Shown: positions 11,817 through 19,070 of the stretch, in pieces
Layout of the letters: each line of letters starts with the position of its first letter
How positions within the stretch are numbered: position 1 is the first letter of the stretch
The notes under the pieces: generated by a model
What the model was told of the DNA's origin: nothing
What the model saw: only the letters and a program-made list of their open reading frames with translations
Database searches by the model: none
Assembly (NCBI RefSeq): GCF_006517255.1
Contig: NZ_CP041185.1
Location: 992,001-1,056,000, forward strand
Direction: 5' to 3'
DNA: 64,000 bases
From: Janthinobacterium tructae
GTDB lineage: Bacteria; Pseudomonadota; Gammaproteobacteria; Burkholderiales; Burkholderiaceae_D
Program-made: the position numbers and the translations under genes

Positions 11817-12033
11817 CGCTTGCTCTCCTTGATAACCACCTGAGCATGGCAGTTCATGCTGACATGATACTGACCTGCCAGGCATCGCGCGATGACAAAT
11901 CCGGGTATTTGCGGGTCAACCATCGTGAGATCAATTTTTTTGCAAATATAGGCGGCACACTGCGCCACCGCGCTTGTTTCCGGGCCATAGAGGGCCTATT
12001 GTCTGGTGACAGGAACGACAGGAGGGCGTGCAA

Positions 12034-12126
12034 ATGACAATCATTCAGGTATTTGAGCCCGCCATGCCCGACGCCTGTGCCACAGCCCCAACCGGCGGCT
12101 CCTGCTGCGGCGGAAAAACCTGCTAA
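12034..12126 (+). CDS. arsD: 30-residue ArsD-like mini-protein (internally deleted arsD)
   Basis: A 30-codon reading frame with a strong Shine-Dalgarno (AGGAGGG, 7 bases before ATG), ending 11 bp before arsA. Its N-terminus (MTIIQVFEPAMPDAC) resembles the start of ArsD (VFDPAM followed by cysteines), and its C-terminus (GGSCCGGKTC) resembles the ArsD tail (SGCCGGNTSC). The roughly 90-residue thioredoxin-like core between them is missing. It may be a remnant of an in-frame deletion or a retained metal-binding peptide. Five of its 30 residues including the tail cysteines are thiol ligands or could be so (four Cys are visible). ArsD normally hands As(III) to ArsA, so its position fits. Confidence 0.68.
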   Translation: MTIIQVFEPAMPDACATAPTGGSCCGGKTC

Positions 12127-12137
12127 GGAGTTCTTCC

Positions 12138-13931
12138 ATGCCAGCCGCCTTCCACTTTCTCGACCATCCTCCCGCGTTCATGTTTTTTACGGGCAAAGGA
12201 GGCGTGGGCAAGACCTCGCTGGCCTGCGCCCATGCCGTGCTGTTGGCCGACCAGGGCCGGCGCGTCCTGTTGGTCAGCACGGATCCCGCTTCCAACGTCG
12301 GCCAGGTGTTTGACATGGCGATCGGCAACCGGATTACTCCCATCCTGGCCGTTCCCGGCCTGAGCGCGCTGGAAATCGATCCGCAGGCCGCCGCCCAGCT
12401 GTATCGCGACAAGATCGTTGGGCCGGTGCGCTGCGTGCTGCCGGAAGCGGTGGTCAAATCCATCGAAGAGCAGCTTTCCGGAGCGTGCACCACCGAAATC
12501 GCGGCCTTCGACGAATTTACCGCGCTGCTCACCGATGCGCATATCCTCAAGGACTATGACCACATCGTATTCGATACGGCGCCTACCGGCCATACCATAC
12601 GGATGCTGCAATTGCCGGGCGCCTGGGATGCCTTCCTGGAGGAGGGCAAGGGCGATGCATCCTGTCTGGGGCCACTGGCGGGACTGGAAAAGCAGCGCGA
12701 CCGCTACCATGCGGCCGTCGCGGCGCTGGCCGATCCTGCGCGCAGCCGTTTGATTCTGGTGGCGCGGGCACAAGGCGCCACCCTGCGTGAAGCGGCCCGC
12801 ACGCATGATGAGCTCGCCGCCATTGGCCTGACGCAACAATACCTCGTCATCAATGGCGTGTTGCCAGCGTCAGAGGGGGCAAGCGATCCGCTGGCCGCGT
12901 CCGTCGTGCAGCGCGAGCAGCGCGCCCTGGCCGCCTTGCCTGAGGCTCTGCTGTCACTGCCCCAAGACCGGATCCCGCTGATGCCGTTCAACCTGGTCGG
13001 CCTCGACGCCTTGCGCCGCCTGCTGCTGGCCGAGGGCGGCAGGACGCCTCCCGCCGTCGCGGTGCTGCCGGAGATCGCCACGCCGGCCCTTGCCAGCTTG
13101 GTCGACGAGATCGCCCGTAACGGTCACGGTCTGATCATGCTGATGGGCAAGGGCGGCGTCGGCAAGACCACCATTGCCGCCGCCGTGGCGGTGGCGCTGG
13201 CCAGGCGCGGCCATGCGGTGCATCTGACGACCTCGGATCCTGCGGCGCACCTGTCCGAAACGCTCAGCGGCTCACTGGAGCATCTGACTGTGAGCCGCAT
13301 CGATCCGCATGCGGAAATCGAGCGTTACCGCCGGGAGGTGATGGAGACAAAAGGCAAGAAACTCGATGCGGCCGGACGCGCATTGCTGGCGGAGGACTTG
13401 CGCTCGCCCTGTACCGAAGAAATTGCCGTCTTTCAGGCGTTCTCGCGCGCGATACGCGAGGCTGGCAGACAATTTGTCGTGATGGATACCGCCCCCACGG
13501 GCCACACGCTATTATTGCTGGACGCAACGGGCGCCTATCACCGGGAAGTGCTGCGCCAGATGGCCGACACGCAGCTGCACTTCACTACGCCCATGATGCA
13601 GTTGCAGGACCAGGCCCAGACCAAGGTATTGATCGTCACGCTGGCCGAGACGACCCCGGTGCTGGAAGCGGCCGGCCTGCAGGCCGACCTGCGCAGGGCG
13701 GGTATCGAACCGTGGGCCTGGGTCATCAACAACAGCCTGTGCGCGGCCAGCCCGCGCTCGCCGCTGTTGCGCCAGCGCGCCCTGAACGAACAGGTGCACA
13801 TTGCCACAGTGGCCCGGCAGCTCGCGCATCGCTACGCGGTAGTGCCACTGCTGGCGGAGGATCCTGTGGGTATCGCCCATCTGGAGCAATTGAGCATGCC
13901 GGCTGTAGCGGCTGAGCGCCAGGTATTCTGA
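12138..13931 (+). CDS. arsA: arsenical pump-driving ATPase ArsA (tandem)
   Basis: A 597-residue ATPase made of two homologous halves, each with a P-loop GKGGVGKT (residues 19-26 and from about 337) and a DTAPTGHT signal (about 145 and 449). The three As(III)/Sb(III) ligands of ArsA are present: Cys117, Cys176 and Cys425. The first two are 59 residues apart, as in the R773 enzyme (113/172). It should hydrolyse ATP to drive ArsB-mediated arsenite export. No arsB, acr3, arsC or canonical arsR is seen in the window, so the partner pump must lie elsewhere or the locus is partial. Shine-Dalgarno AAGGAG precedes it. Confidence 0.95.
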   Translation: MPAAFHFLDHPPAFMFFTGKGGVGKTSLACAHAVLLADQGRRVLLVSTDPASNVGQVFDMAIGNRITPILAVPGLSALEIDPQAAAQLYRDKIVGPVRCVLPEAVVKSIEEQLSGACTTEIAAFDEFTALLTDAHILKDYDHIVFDTAPTGHTIRMLQLPGAWDAFLEEGKGDASCLGPLAGLEKQRDRYHAAVAALADPARSRLILVARAQGATLREAARTHDELAAIGLTQQYLVINGVLPASEGASDPLAASVVQREQRALAALPEALLSLPQDRIPLMPFNLVGLDALRRLLLAEGGRTPPAVAVLPEIATPALASLVDEIARNGHGLIMLMGKGGVGKTTIAAAVAVALARRGHAVHLTTSDPAAHLSETLSGSLEHLTVSRIDPHAEIERYRREVMETKGKKLDAAGRALLAEDLRSPCTEEIAVFQAFSRAIREAGRQFVVMDTAPTGHTLLLLDATGAYHREVLRQMADTQLHFTTPMMQLQDQAQTKVLIVTLAETTPVLEAAGLQADLRRAGIEPWAWVINNSLCAASPRSPLLRQRALNEQVHIATVARQLAHRYAVVPLLAEDPVGIAHLEQLSMPAVAAERQVF

Positions 13932-14041
13932 TGGGCGCCATCCAGCGCAATTTTCCGCGCCTGGCGTCGAACTGGCAGGGCGGCGCGCGTTTGCCAGTTG
14001 CCGCAGTATCGGCCGGTTCGGACTGCGCCGCGCCAGCCACA

Positions 14042-14067
14042 GGCCGGAAGGGGTTGGCCTTCCGGCC
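14042..14067 (+). terminator. hairpin downstream of arsA
   Basis: A perfect 10-bp inverted repeat, GGCCGGAAGG-N6-CCTTCCGGCC, about 110 bp after the arsA stop. There is no U-tract, so intrinsic termination is uncertain; it may instead be an RNA 3'-end stabiliser. A second hairpin (AGGGTAG-N5-CTACCCT, 14112-14130) follows. Confidence 0.5.
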
Positions 14068-14187
14068 ACTGGGACAGCTCGCGCAACTTTACGACACTGG
14101 GCTGGTCCTCCAGGGTAGCAGGCCTACCCTAAAAGTTGATTCTGAAGCTATATCTTCAACGGCACGATTGCTAGTTTAAGGCGACAA

Positions 14188-14226
14188 ATAATATAACTAT
14201 ACATATTATATTTTTTCATATAATAT
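14188..14226 (+). promoter_or_regulatory. BigR-type operator, phased AT-rich half-sites
   Basis: Upstream of the ArsR-family gene is a perfect 9-bp inverted repeat, ATATTATAT-N6-ATATAATAT (14203-14226). A third half-site (ATAATAT, 14188-14194) lies upstream, so half-sites begin at 14188, 14203 and 14218, exactly 15 bp apart. AT-rich palindromes of this type are the binding sites of BigR/SqrR repressors. It also overlaps plausible -10 hexamers, as expected for a repressor that blocks RNA polymerase. Confidence 0.72.
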
Positions 14227-14255
14227 AAGTTCTGTCTAATTTCTATATTTAATCT

Positions 14256-14591
14256 ATGAGCGACTTGGAAAATGGGCTTGATTTGCGAGCTATGCGTGCG
14301 GCGGCAACTCAGGCATGCGGCATACTGAAGGTCCTCGCGAATCCGGACCGGCTGCTTCTCCTCTGCCAGCTGACGCAGGGGCCTCACTGTGTACGTGAGC
14401 TTGAAAATGTCCTGGGTATACAACAGCCAACCCTTTCTCAGCAGCTTGGCGTGTTGCGCGATGAAGCGCTGGTGACCACGCAGCGCGAAGGGAAACAGAT
14501 TTTCTACAGCATTGCCAGTAGCGAGGCAAAGGCTGTCATGCAGGTGCTATATCAACTCTATTGTGAAAAAGCAACGGGAGCAACATCATGA
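14256..14591 (+). CDS. bigR: persulfide-sensing ArsR-family repressor (BigR/SqrR type)
   Basis: A 111-residue winged-helix protein with recognition region [31 protein letters not shown]. Cysteines are at 21, 37, 45 and 103. Cys37 and Cys103 are 66 residues apart, the same spacing as the redox pair in BigR (42/108) and SqrR (41/107), which form a di- or tetrasulfide when persulfide accumulates and release DNA. The As(III)-type CxC motif of ArsR is absent, so this is not the ars regulator despite lying next to arsA. It overlaps the YeeE gene by ATGA and should repress its own operon through 14188-14226. Confidence 0.88.
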   Translation: MSDLENGLDLRAMRAAATQACGILKVLANPDRLLLLCQLTQGPHCVRELENVLGIQQPTLSQQLGVLRDEALVTTQREGKQIFYSIASSEAKAVMQVLYQLYCEKATGATS

Positions 14592-15019
14592 TGATCGATT
14601 GGGTCAATTTCACGCCTTGGACCTCCCTGGCCGGCGGCATGCTGATCGGCTTGGCAGCAGCAATGTTTTTGCTTTTCAACGGCCGTATTGCCGGGATCAG
14701 CGGCATCCTCGGCGGTTTGCTGCAATGGCCGACTGGCGACCTGGCGTGGCGCATCGCATTTCTGCTCGGTCTGGTTGGCGCACCACTAGTGTATGGCCTC
14801 TTTGCGCCGCTGCCCACGGTTCAAGTGGACGCGGGAGCCATAACACTGGTCGCGGCCGGTTTATTGGTCGGCATCGGTACGCGTTATGGCTCAGGTTGCA
14901 CCAGCGGCCACGGGGTTTGTGGCCTGTCGCGAAGGTCGCCGCGCTCTCTGGTAGCGACCGGGGCCTTCATGGTGGCCGGCTTCCTCACCGTTTTCATCGT
15001 TCGTCACGTCATTGGATAA
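14588..15019 (+). CDS. YeeE/YedE half-transporter, first member (copy A)
   Basis: A 143-residue membrane protein with about four helices. It contains the conserved family motif [19 protein letters not shown], with two cysteines expected to line the substrate path, and an [15 protein letters not shown] segment. YeeE/YedE proteins transport thiosulfate or other sulfur species; the split two-gene form is the PmpA/PmpB type found beside BigR genes. It is coupled to bigR by ATGA and followed 10 bp later by its partner. Confidence 0.9.
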   Translation: MMIDWVNFTPWTSLAGGMLIGLAAAMFLLFNGRIAGISGILGGLLQWPTGDLAWRIAFLLGLVGAPLVYGLFAPLPTVQVDAGAITLVAAGLLVGIGTRYGSGCTSGHGVCGLSRRSPRSLVATGAFMVAGFLTVFIVRHVIG

Positions 15020-15029
15020 GGAGCGCACC

Positions 15030-15464
15030 ATGCATAGCATCACGGCACTTATTGCAGGGATCGTTTTTGGCCTCGGTTTGATTCTCTCCGGCATGACCAA
15101 TCCAGCCAAGGTCGTCGGCTTTCTCGACCTGGCAGGACGCTGGGATCCTTCACTCGCGATGGTCATGGGCGGCGCCATCGTTGTCGGGCTGGTGGCGTTT
15201 CGCTGGGCAGAAGGGCGCACACGGGCACTGACCGGCGCCATCATGCGCGTACCGACGGCCTCGCACATCGACAGGCGGCTGATACTGGGCGGCCTTGCCT
15301 TCGGCACCGGCTGGGGACTGGCAGGCTATTGCCCTGGACCGGCGCTGGCGTCACTGCTCAGCGGTGGTGCCAAGCCCCTCATTTTTTTCGCCGCAATGCT
15401 TGCTGGCATGGTGGTATTTGAATTGCTGGAACGCCTGCCAATCCGCCGAAAGCAAATTGCTTGA
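15030..15464 (+). CDS. YeeE/YedE half-transporter, second member (copy A)
   Basis: A 144-residue membrane protein beginning at ATG 15030 after TAAGGAG. It has the complementary half motif: LILSGMTNPAKVVGFLDLAGRWDPSL and WGLAGYCPGPALASL, with a conserved cysteine. Together with the preceding gene it makes one complete YeeE-like transporter, probably moving sulfide-derived sulfur across the inner membrane. The paralogous pair is at 30373-31234. Confidence 0.9.
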   Translation: MHSITALIAGIVFGLGLILSGMTNPAKVVGFLDLAGRWDPSLAMVMGGAIVVGLVAFRWAEGRTRALTGAIMRVPTASHIDRRLILGGLAFGTGWGLAGYCPGPALASLLSGGAKPLIFFAAMLAGMVVFELLERLPIRRKQIA

Positions 15465-15599
15465 GCAAAAGATGACATTGCATCTCTTCCGCGCTTTGCG
15501 CCAGCACCGTTGTGACCGTGTCGACGCGAATGGAGGGGATGCCTGAACTGCAGCCGATTGACCTTGCCATACCCGTGAACGAAATTTAGGGATGTCCAC

Positions 15600-16235
15600 A
15601 TGACGCATGACAATTCTTTCAATGATGCAGCACAAATCTGGGACAAGCGCTTTCGCCGTGCCGATTTCCTATTTGGCACTGAGCCGAGCGCCTACCTGGC
15701 GGCGCATCGCTGTTTGCTGGAAGCGGGTAAAACGGCACTGGCAGTCGCCGATGGTGAAGGTCGGAACAGCATCTGGCTGGCCAAACAGGGCCTGCAAGTC
15801 GATGCCTTCGATGTTTCTCCGGTGGGCGTGGCGAAGGCTGCGGAGCTTGCTCGTCATCACGACGTCACCGTTAATTTGCGCGTCTGCGATTGTGACGCGT
15901 GGGATTGGCAGCATGAGGCATACGATGTGGTTGCCGCAATATTTGTGCAATTTGCAGGGCCAGAAATGCGGCGCCGCATGTTTGCCAACATGATCGGCAC
16001 GCTCAAGCCCGGCGGTTACCTGATCATCCAGGGCTATACGCCAAAGCAGCTGGAATACAAAACCGGCGGCCCGGGCCTACTCGATCACTTATATACCGCC
16101 GACATGATGCGTGTAGCGTTCTCCTCCCTCCAAATCGCGGAATTGTGCGAATACGAAGAAGAACTCAATGAAGGTATCCAGCACGTAGGCCGCTCGGCTT
16201 TACTCGGCATGGTTGCGCGCAAACCGCTTATGTGA
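15600..16235 (+). CDS. SAM-dependent methyltransferase (TehB/TPMT-like)
   Basis: A 211-residue class I methyltransferase. Motif I-like sequence is ALAVADGEGRNSIWLAKQG, with the acidic post-I segment VDAFDVSPVGVAKA. It starts WDKRF...FLFGTEPSAYL, typical of the TehB-like family acting on tellurite, thiols or chalcogen oxyanions. Position in the bigR operon suggests methylation of a sulfur or selenium species (inference). It follows the YeeE pair by 135 bp and precedes DUF2892. Confidence 0.82.
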   Translation: MTHDNSFNDAAQIWDKRFRRADFLFGTEPSAYLAAHRCLLEAGKTALAVADGEGRNSIWLAKQGLQVDAFDVSPVGVAKAAELARHHDVTVNLRVCDCDAWDWQHEAYDVVAAIFVQFAGPEMRRRMFANMIGTLKPGGYLIIQGYTPKQLEYKTGGPGLLDHLYTADMMRVAFSSLQIAELCEYEEELNEGIQHVGRSALLGMVARKPLM

Positions 16236-16305
16236 ACATTACTACCGTGTGCAGTATTCAGCGATTTTCTCACTCGCCCAATTTACCTACTCAGAAGGAA
16301 CAATC

Positions 16306-16497
16306 ATGAAAAGAAATATTGGAAGTGTCGACCGCACAATTCGCATTGTGGCGGGCCTGGTCCTGATCGCCGCAGTGTTGTTGGGCCTAATTGGCCCATG
16401 GGGATGGATCGGTGTCATCCCTTTGGCTACCGGAATCTTCCGGTTTTGCCCTGCATATTTACCGTTCGGGATAAGCACCTGCGGGATCAAACGATAA
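16306..16497 (+). CDS. DUF2892 small membrane protein (copy A)
   Basis: A 63-residue protein with two helices (IVAGLVLIAAVLLGLIG and WIGVIPLATGIFRFCPAYLPF). The DUF2892 family is also found as the membrane tail of rhodanese YgaP. It carries conserved cysteines in FRFCPAYLPFGISTCGIK. A good Shine-Dalgarno (AGAAGGAA) sets the start. It is 58 % or more similar by eye to the copy-B protein at 29750 and sits before the same CMD gene in both copies. Confidence 0.88.
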   Translation: MKRNIGSVDRTIRIVAGLVLIAAVLLGLIGPWGWIGVIPLATGIFRFCPAYLPFGISTCGIKR

Positions 16498-16519
16498 CCC
16501 CACCAACAAGGTACATAAA

Positions 16520-16873
16520 ATGACAACAAATCCGAACGCCTACGGTGAACTGACTACTGCCATATCGAAACAACTGAGCACATTGCGCAACGATATTCCT
16601 GATGTGATGAAGGGTTTTGGCGAATTGGCGAAGGCGGCGTCGCGTGACGGTGCCCTCTCCCGGAAAACCAAAGAGCTCATTGCATTGACTTTGGGCGTGG
16701 CAGCCCATTGCGACGCCTGCATTGGCTTTCATGTGCAGGCACTTGTCAGGCTTGGCACCACAAAGGCTGAACTCGAAGAGGCTTTGGGAATGGCAATCTA
16801 CATGGGCGGAGGTCCATCCGCGATGTATTCGGCAAACGCCTTGGCCGCATTCGAGGAATTCTCGGCGGCGTAA
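16520..16873 (+). CDS. AhpD-like/carboxymuconolactone decarboxylase family protein (copy A)
   Basis: A 117-residue helical protein of the CMD/AhpD superfamily. The redox motif HCDACIGFHVQAL has the C-x-x-C-x(3)-H pattern, suggesting a thiol peroxidase or disulfide reductase activity rather than true decarboxylation. It ends with AIYMGGGPSAMYSANALAAFEEF. It lies 22 bp after DUF2892 and before tsdA; its near-identical paralogue is at 29964. Confidence 0.9.
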   Translation: MTTNPNAYGELTTAISKQLSTLRNDIPDVMKGFGELAKAASRDGALSRKTKELIALTLGVAAHCDACIGFHVQALVRLGTTKAELEEALGMAIYMGGGPSAMYSANALAAFEEFSAA

Positions 16874-16923
16874 ACATTGCGAGCAGGCAGTTTACAAGAA
16901 TTAAAAAAATACAGGAGATAGTG

Positions 16924-17775
16924 ATGTCAAAAAAATACATGTCGAGCAAGGTTGACCGGCCGCTGTGGGGGGCGCAAATCCTTGTAACAATCTGCGCCGC
17001 AGTTTTTGTCATCGGCAACTCTCATGCGCAAGGCGCCGATTTCAATCCGCCGCTCGATGCCAGCATCCCGTCTGGCCCCAAGGGGGATGCTATCAAGCAC
17101 GGCAAACTGCTGCTGACAGACACACGTCAGCGCCTGCCGAACAATGTCGGCAACGGTCTCAATTGTACCAGTTGCCATCTGGCTGGCGGCGCCACACCGA
17201 ACGCCTCGCCGTGGGTCGGCATCTGGGGTGTTTTTCCGGAATACCGCGCGCGCAGCGGCAAGCTCATTTCACTGCAAGAGCGCGTCAATGATTGCTTCGA
17301 GCGCTCGTTGAATGGCAAGCCGCTGCCTATCGCCTCGAACGAGATGAACGATATCCTCGCTTACATGCAGTGGATATCGACGGGGGTGCCAACCGGCGTC
17401 AATGTCAAGGGGCGCGGCTTCGGTCCGTTCGACCAGAAGCTCAAGCCCGATGGCGCGCAAGGCAAGCAAGTGTATGCCGCCAAGTGCGCCAGCTGCCATG
17501 GTGCCGAGGGACAGGGCCTGCCGAATGGCGCTGGCGGCTATGTCTTTCCACCGGTGTGGGGCAAGTACTCGTTCAACGATGGCGCCGGCATGGCCCGCAC
17601 CTATACCGCCGCAGCCTTCGTCAAGTACAACATGCCATTAGGGCAGGGCGGCAGCCTGAGCGATCAGGAAGCGCTCGATGTCAGCGAGTTCTTCACCAAG
17701 CAAGTGCGTCCGGTCTATCCAGGCAAGGCCAAGGACTGGCCAAAAGGCGACAAACCTAAGGATGCGCGTAGCTAA
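16924..17775 (+). CDS. tsdA: thiosulfate dehydrogenase, TsdA-type diheme cytochrome c
   Basis: A 283-residue secreted cytochrome starting at ATG 16924 (AGGAG 7 bases upstream). Heme motifs are C81TSCH and C188ASCH. The segment ERVNDCFERSLNGKPLP places Cys124 as the unusual axial thiolate ligand of heme 1, the hallmark of TsdA. It converts two thiosulfate to tetrathionate (or the reverse) in the periplasm. It closes the bigR operon and ends at a shared hairpin with the convergent rhodanese gene. A related domain recurs in the five-heme protein at 43843. Confidence 0.9.
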   Translation: MSKKYMSSKVDRPLWGAQILVTICAAVFVIGNSHAQGADFNPPLDASIPSGPKGDAIKHGKLLLTDTRQRLPNNVGNGLNCTSCHLAGGATPNASPWVGIWGVFPEYRARSGKLISLQERVNDCFERSLNGKPLPIASNEMNDILAYMQWISTGVPTGVNVKGRGFGPFDQKLKPDGAQGKQVYAAKCASCHGAEGQGLPNGAGGYVFPPVWGKYSFNDGAGMARTYTAAAFVKYNMPLGQGGSLSDQEALDVSEFFTKQVRPVYPGKAKDWPKGDKPKDARS

Positions 17776-17788
17776 AATCGGTTGAAAT

Positions 17789-17825
17789 GCGTTGCCACGC
17801 ACTCGCGCGCCATGCGTGGTAACGC
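17789..17825. terminator. bidirectional hairpin between tsdA and the rhodanese gene
   Basis: Thirteen-base arms (17789-17801 and 17813-17825) pair with a single G-U mismatch, and the loop is 11 bases. It lies exactly between two convergent genes, fitting a shared transcription end. There is no long U-tract on either side. Confidence 0.6.
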
Positions 17826-17851
17826 TGTTCAACGATAGATAGCCTGCAATA

Positions 17852-18199
17852 TCAATCCCTGGCGCGATAAGCCTTCAACCCGCCTGCGATGAGGCGTACA
17901 TTGCGGTAACCCATGGCGCGCAGTGTATCTGCGGACAATGCTCCCCGATTGTAAGCATTGCAATAACAAAGGATGACGGCATCAAGATCAGGTATTGCCT
18001 GCTCGATGTTCATTTCGAGCTTGCCCCGGCTGATGTTGAGCGAGCCTGCAATATGGCCGATGTCGTGCTCTTCCTTGTCGCGTATATCAAGTGCAATGGC
18101 ACCGTTAGCCATCAGTTTATCGACATCACACGGCGATACTTCAATAACCCGTTCACGTGCGGAATCGGCGAGCTGCTGGAATTTTTTTGTGTAAGTCAT
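17852..18199 (-). CDS. single-domain rhodanese
   Basis: A 115-residue sulfurtransferase with the rhodanese fold signatures ALDIRDKEEHDIGHIAGSLNISRG and active loop C80NAYNRG. The start ATG at 18199 has AAAGG upstream. It should pass sulfane sulfur between persulfides, sulfite or glutathione. It is the last gene of the ethe1-sqr-tauE-rhodanese operon driven by the sigma-54 promoter at 21703-21719. Confidence 0.9.
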   Translation of the reverse strand: MTYTKKFQQLADSARERVIEVSPCDVDKLMANGAIALDIRDKEEHDIGHIAGSLNISRGKLEMNIEQAIPDLDAVILCYCNAYNRGALSADTLRAMGYRNVRLIAGGLKAYRARD

Positions 18200-18270
18200 G
18201 CGAACCTTTCTGATTAAATCGAGGAGGGAATAGCTGGAACGCCCGGGGCGCCAGCGCCGCCATCCACGGC

Positions 18271-19068
18271 TCAACGCAGGGCCTTGACCAGCAGCGCTAC
18301 CGCGACCAGTGCCGAGACGATTGCGAAGCCCTTTTGCAAGAGCGAACCGGACAGCCTTGCCGCGACCAGGCGGCCGGCGATCATGCCCGCCAGTGCACCG
18401 CCAGAAAATGGCAATGCGATCGTCCATTGCAAGTGACCAGACAGCGTGCTGGCCACGACCCCTGACATTGACACCAGGGCGATGACCGCCAGAGACGTGG
18501 CCAGTATCGATTGGGTTGCCAGGTTCGTGTAGCGCTGCAGCGCCGGCACCATGACGAAGCCGCCGCCGACACCCAACAGGCCTGACAGACCACCTGCGGC
18601 CACGCCGGCCAGGGCTAGCGCGCGCGCGCACGGAGCAGTCCAGATCAACTTGCCTTTGCCCGAATCGATCTGACATGGAGGAATACGTTGGGCTGTTTGA
18701 TCTTGTCCGGTGCTTGGCATCGATTTCTGAAACACGCGCCAAGCGACGAACAGCAGCACGAAGGCAAACACTATGGTCAAAGGCCGGTTAGGCATGCGTT
18801 GGGCCAGCCATAGCCCCAGCGGAGAACACAGTATTCCCGTCACCGAGATCAGCAGCGCCGCCTTGTAACGCACGGTGCCGGCCTTCAATCCCATGATGGT
18901 GCCAAGCAGCGCCGCCAGGCCAACGGCCAGAAGGCCGATAGGTCCGGCCTCTGCCATACTGAGACCTGCGCCGAACACCAGCAGCGGTACGGCAAGAATG
19001 CCGCCGCCGGCGCCGGTTAGTGCCAGAATGATACCGACGGTAAAACCTAGCAGCAGTATCGTTGTCAT
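18271..19068 (-). CDS. TauE/SafE-family sulfite/sulfur-anion exporter
   Basis: A 265-residue membrane protein with about eight helices and the duplicated TauE motif (ALTGAGGGILAVPLLV and SGLLGVGGGFVMVPAL). The start at 19068 lies 2 bp after the preceding stop, with GGAGG in the end of that gene. The family exports sulfite, sulfoacetate or related anions; here sulfite made by the persulfide dioxygenase is the logical cargo. Confidence 0.9.
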   Translation of the reverse strand: MTTILLLGFTVGIILALTGAGGGILAVPLLVFGAGLSMAEAGPIGLLAVGLAALLGTIMGLKAGTVRYKAALLISVTGILCSPLGLWLAQRMPNRPLTIVFAFVLLFVAWRVFQKSMPSTGQDQTAQRIPPCQIDSGKGKLIWTAPCARALALAGVAAGGLSGLLGVGGGFVMVPALQRYTNLATQSILATSLAVIALVSMSGVVASTLSGHLQWTIALPFSGGALAGMIAGRLVAARLSGSLLQKGFAIVSALVAVALLVKALR

Positions 19069-19070
19069 GA

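Larger units (their letters stand above)
13932..14255. other. 324-bp gap between arsA and bigR: hairpins and operator, no convincing gene
   Basis: An 82-codon frame opens at 13931 (overlapping the arsA stop), but it has no recognisable fold, no good ribosome site, and contains the hairpins below, so I do not call it. The stretch holds two strong inverted repeats (14042-14067 and 14112-14130) and then turns sharply AT-rich from about 14155, ending in the bigR operator. It reads as a terminator-plus-promoter junction between the ars remnant and the sulfur island. Confidence 0.6.

Noticed and set aside
13931..14179. 82-codon frame overlapping the arsA stop
   Set aside because: No ribosome site, no recognisable fold, contains two strong hairpins and half of it is AT-rich operator-like DNA.
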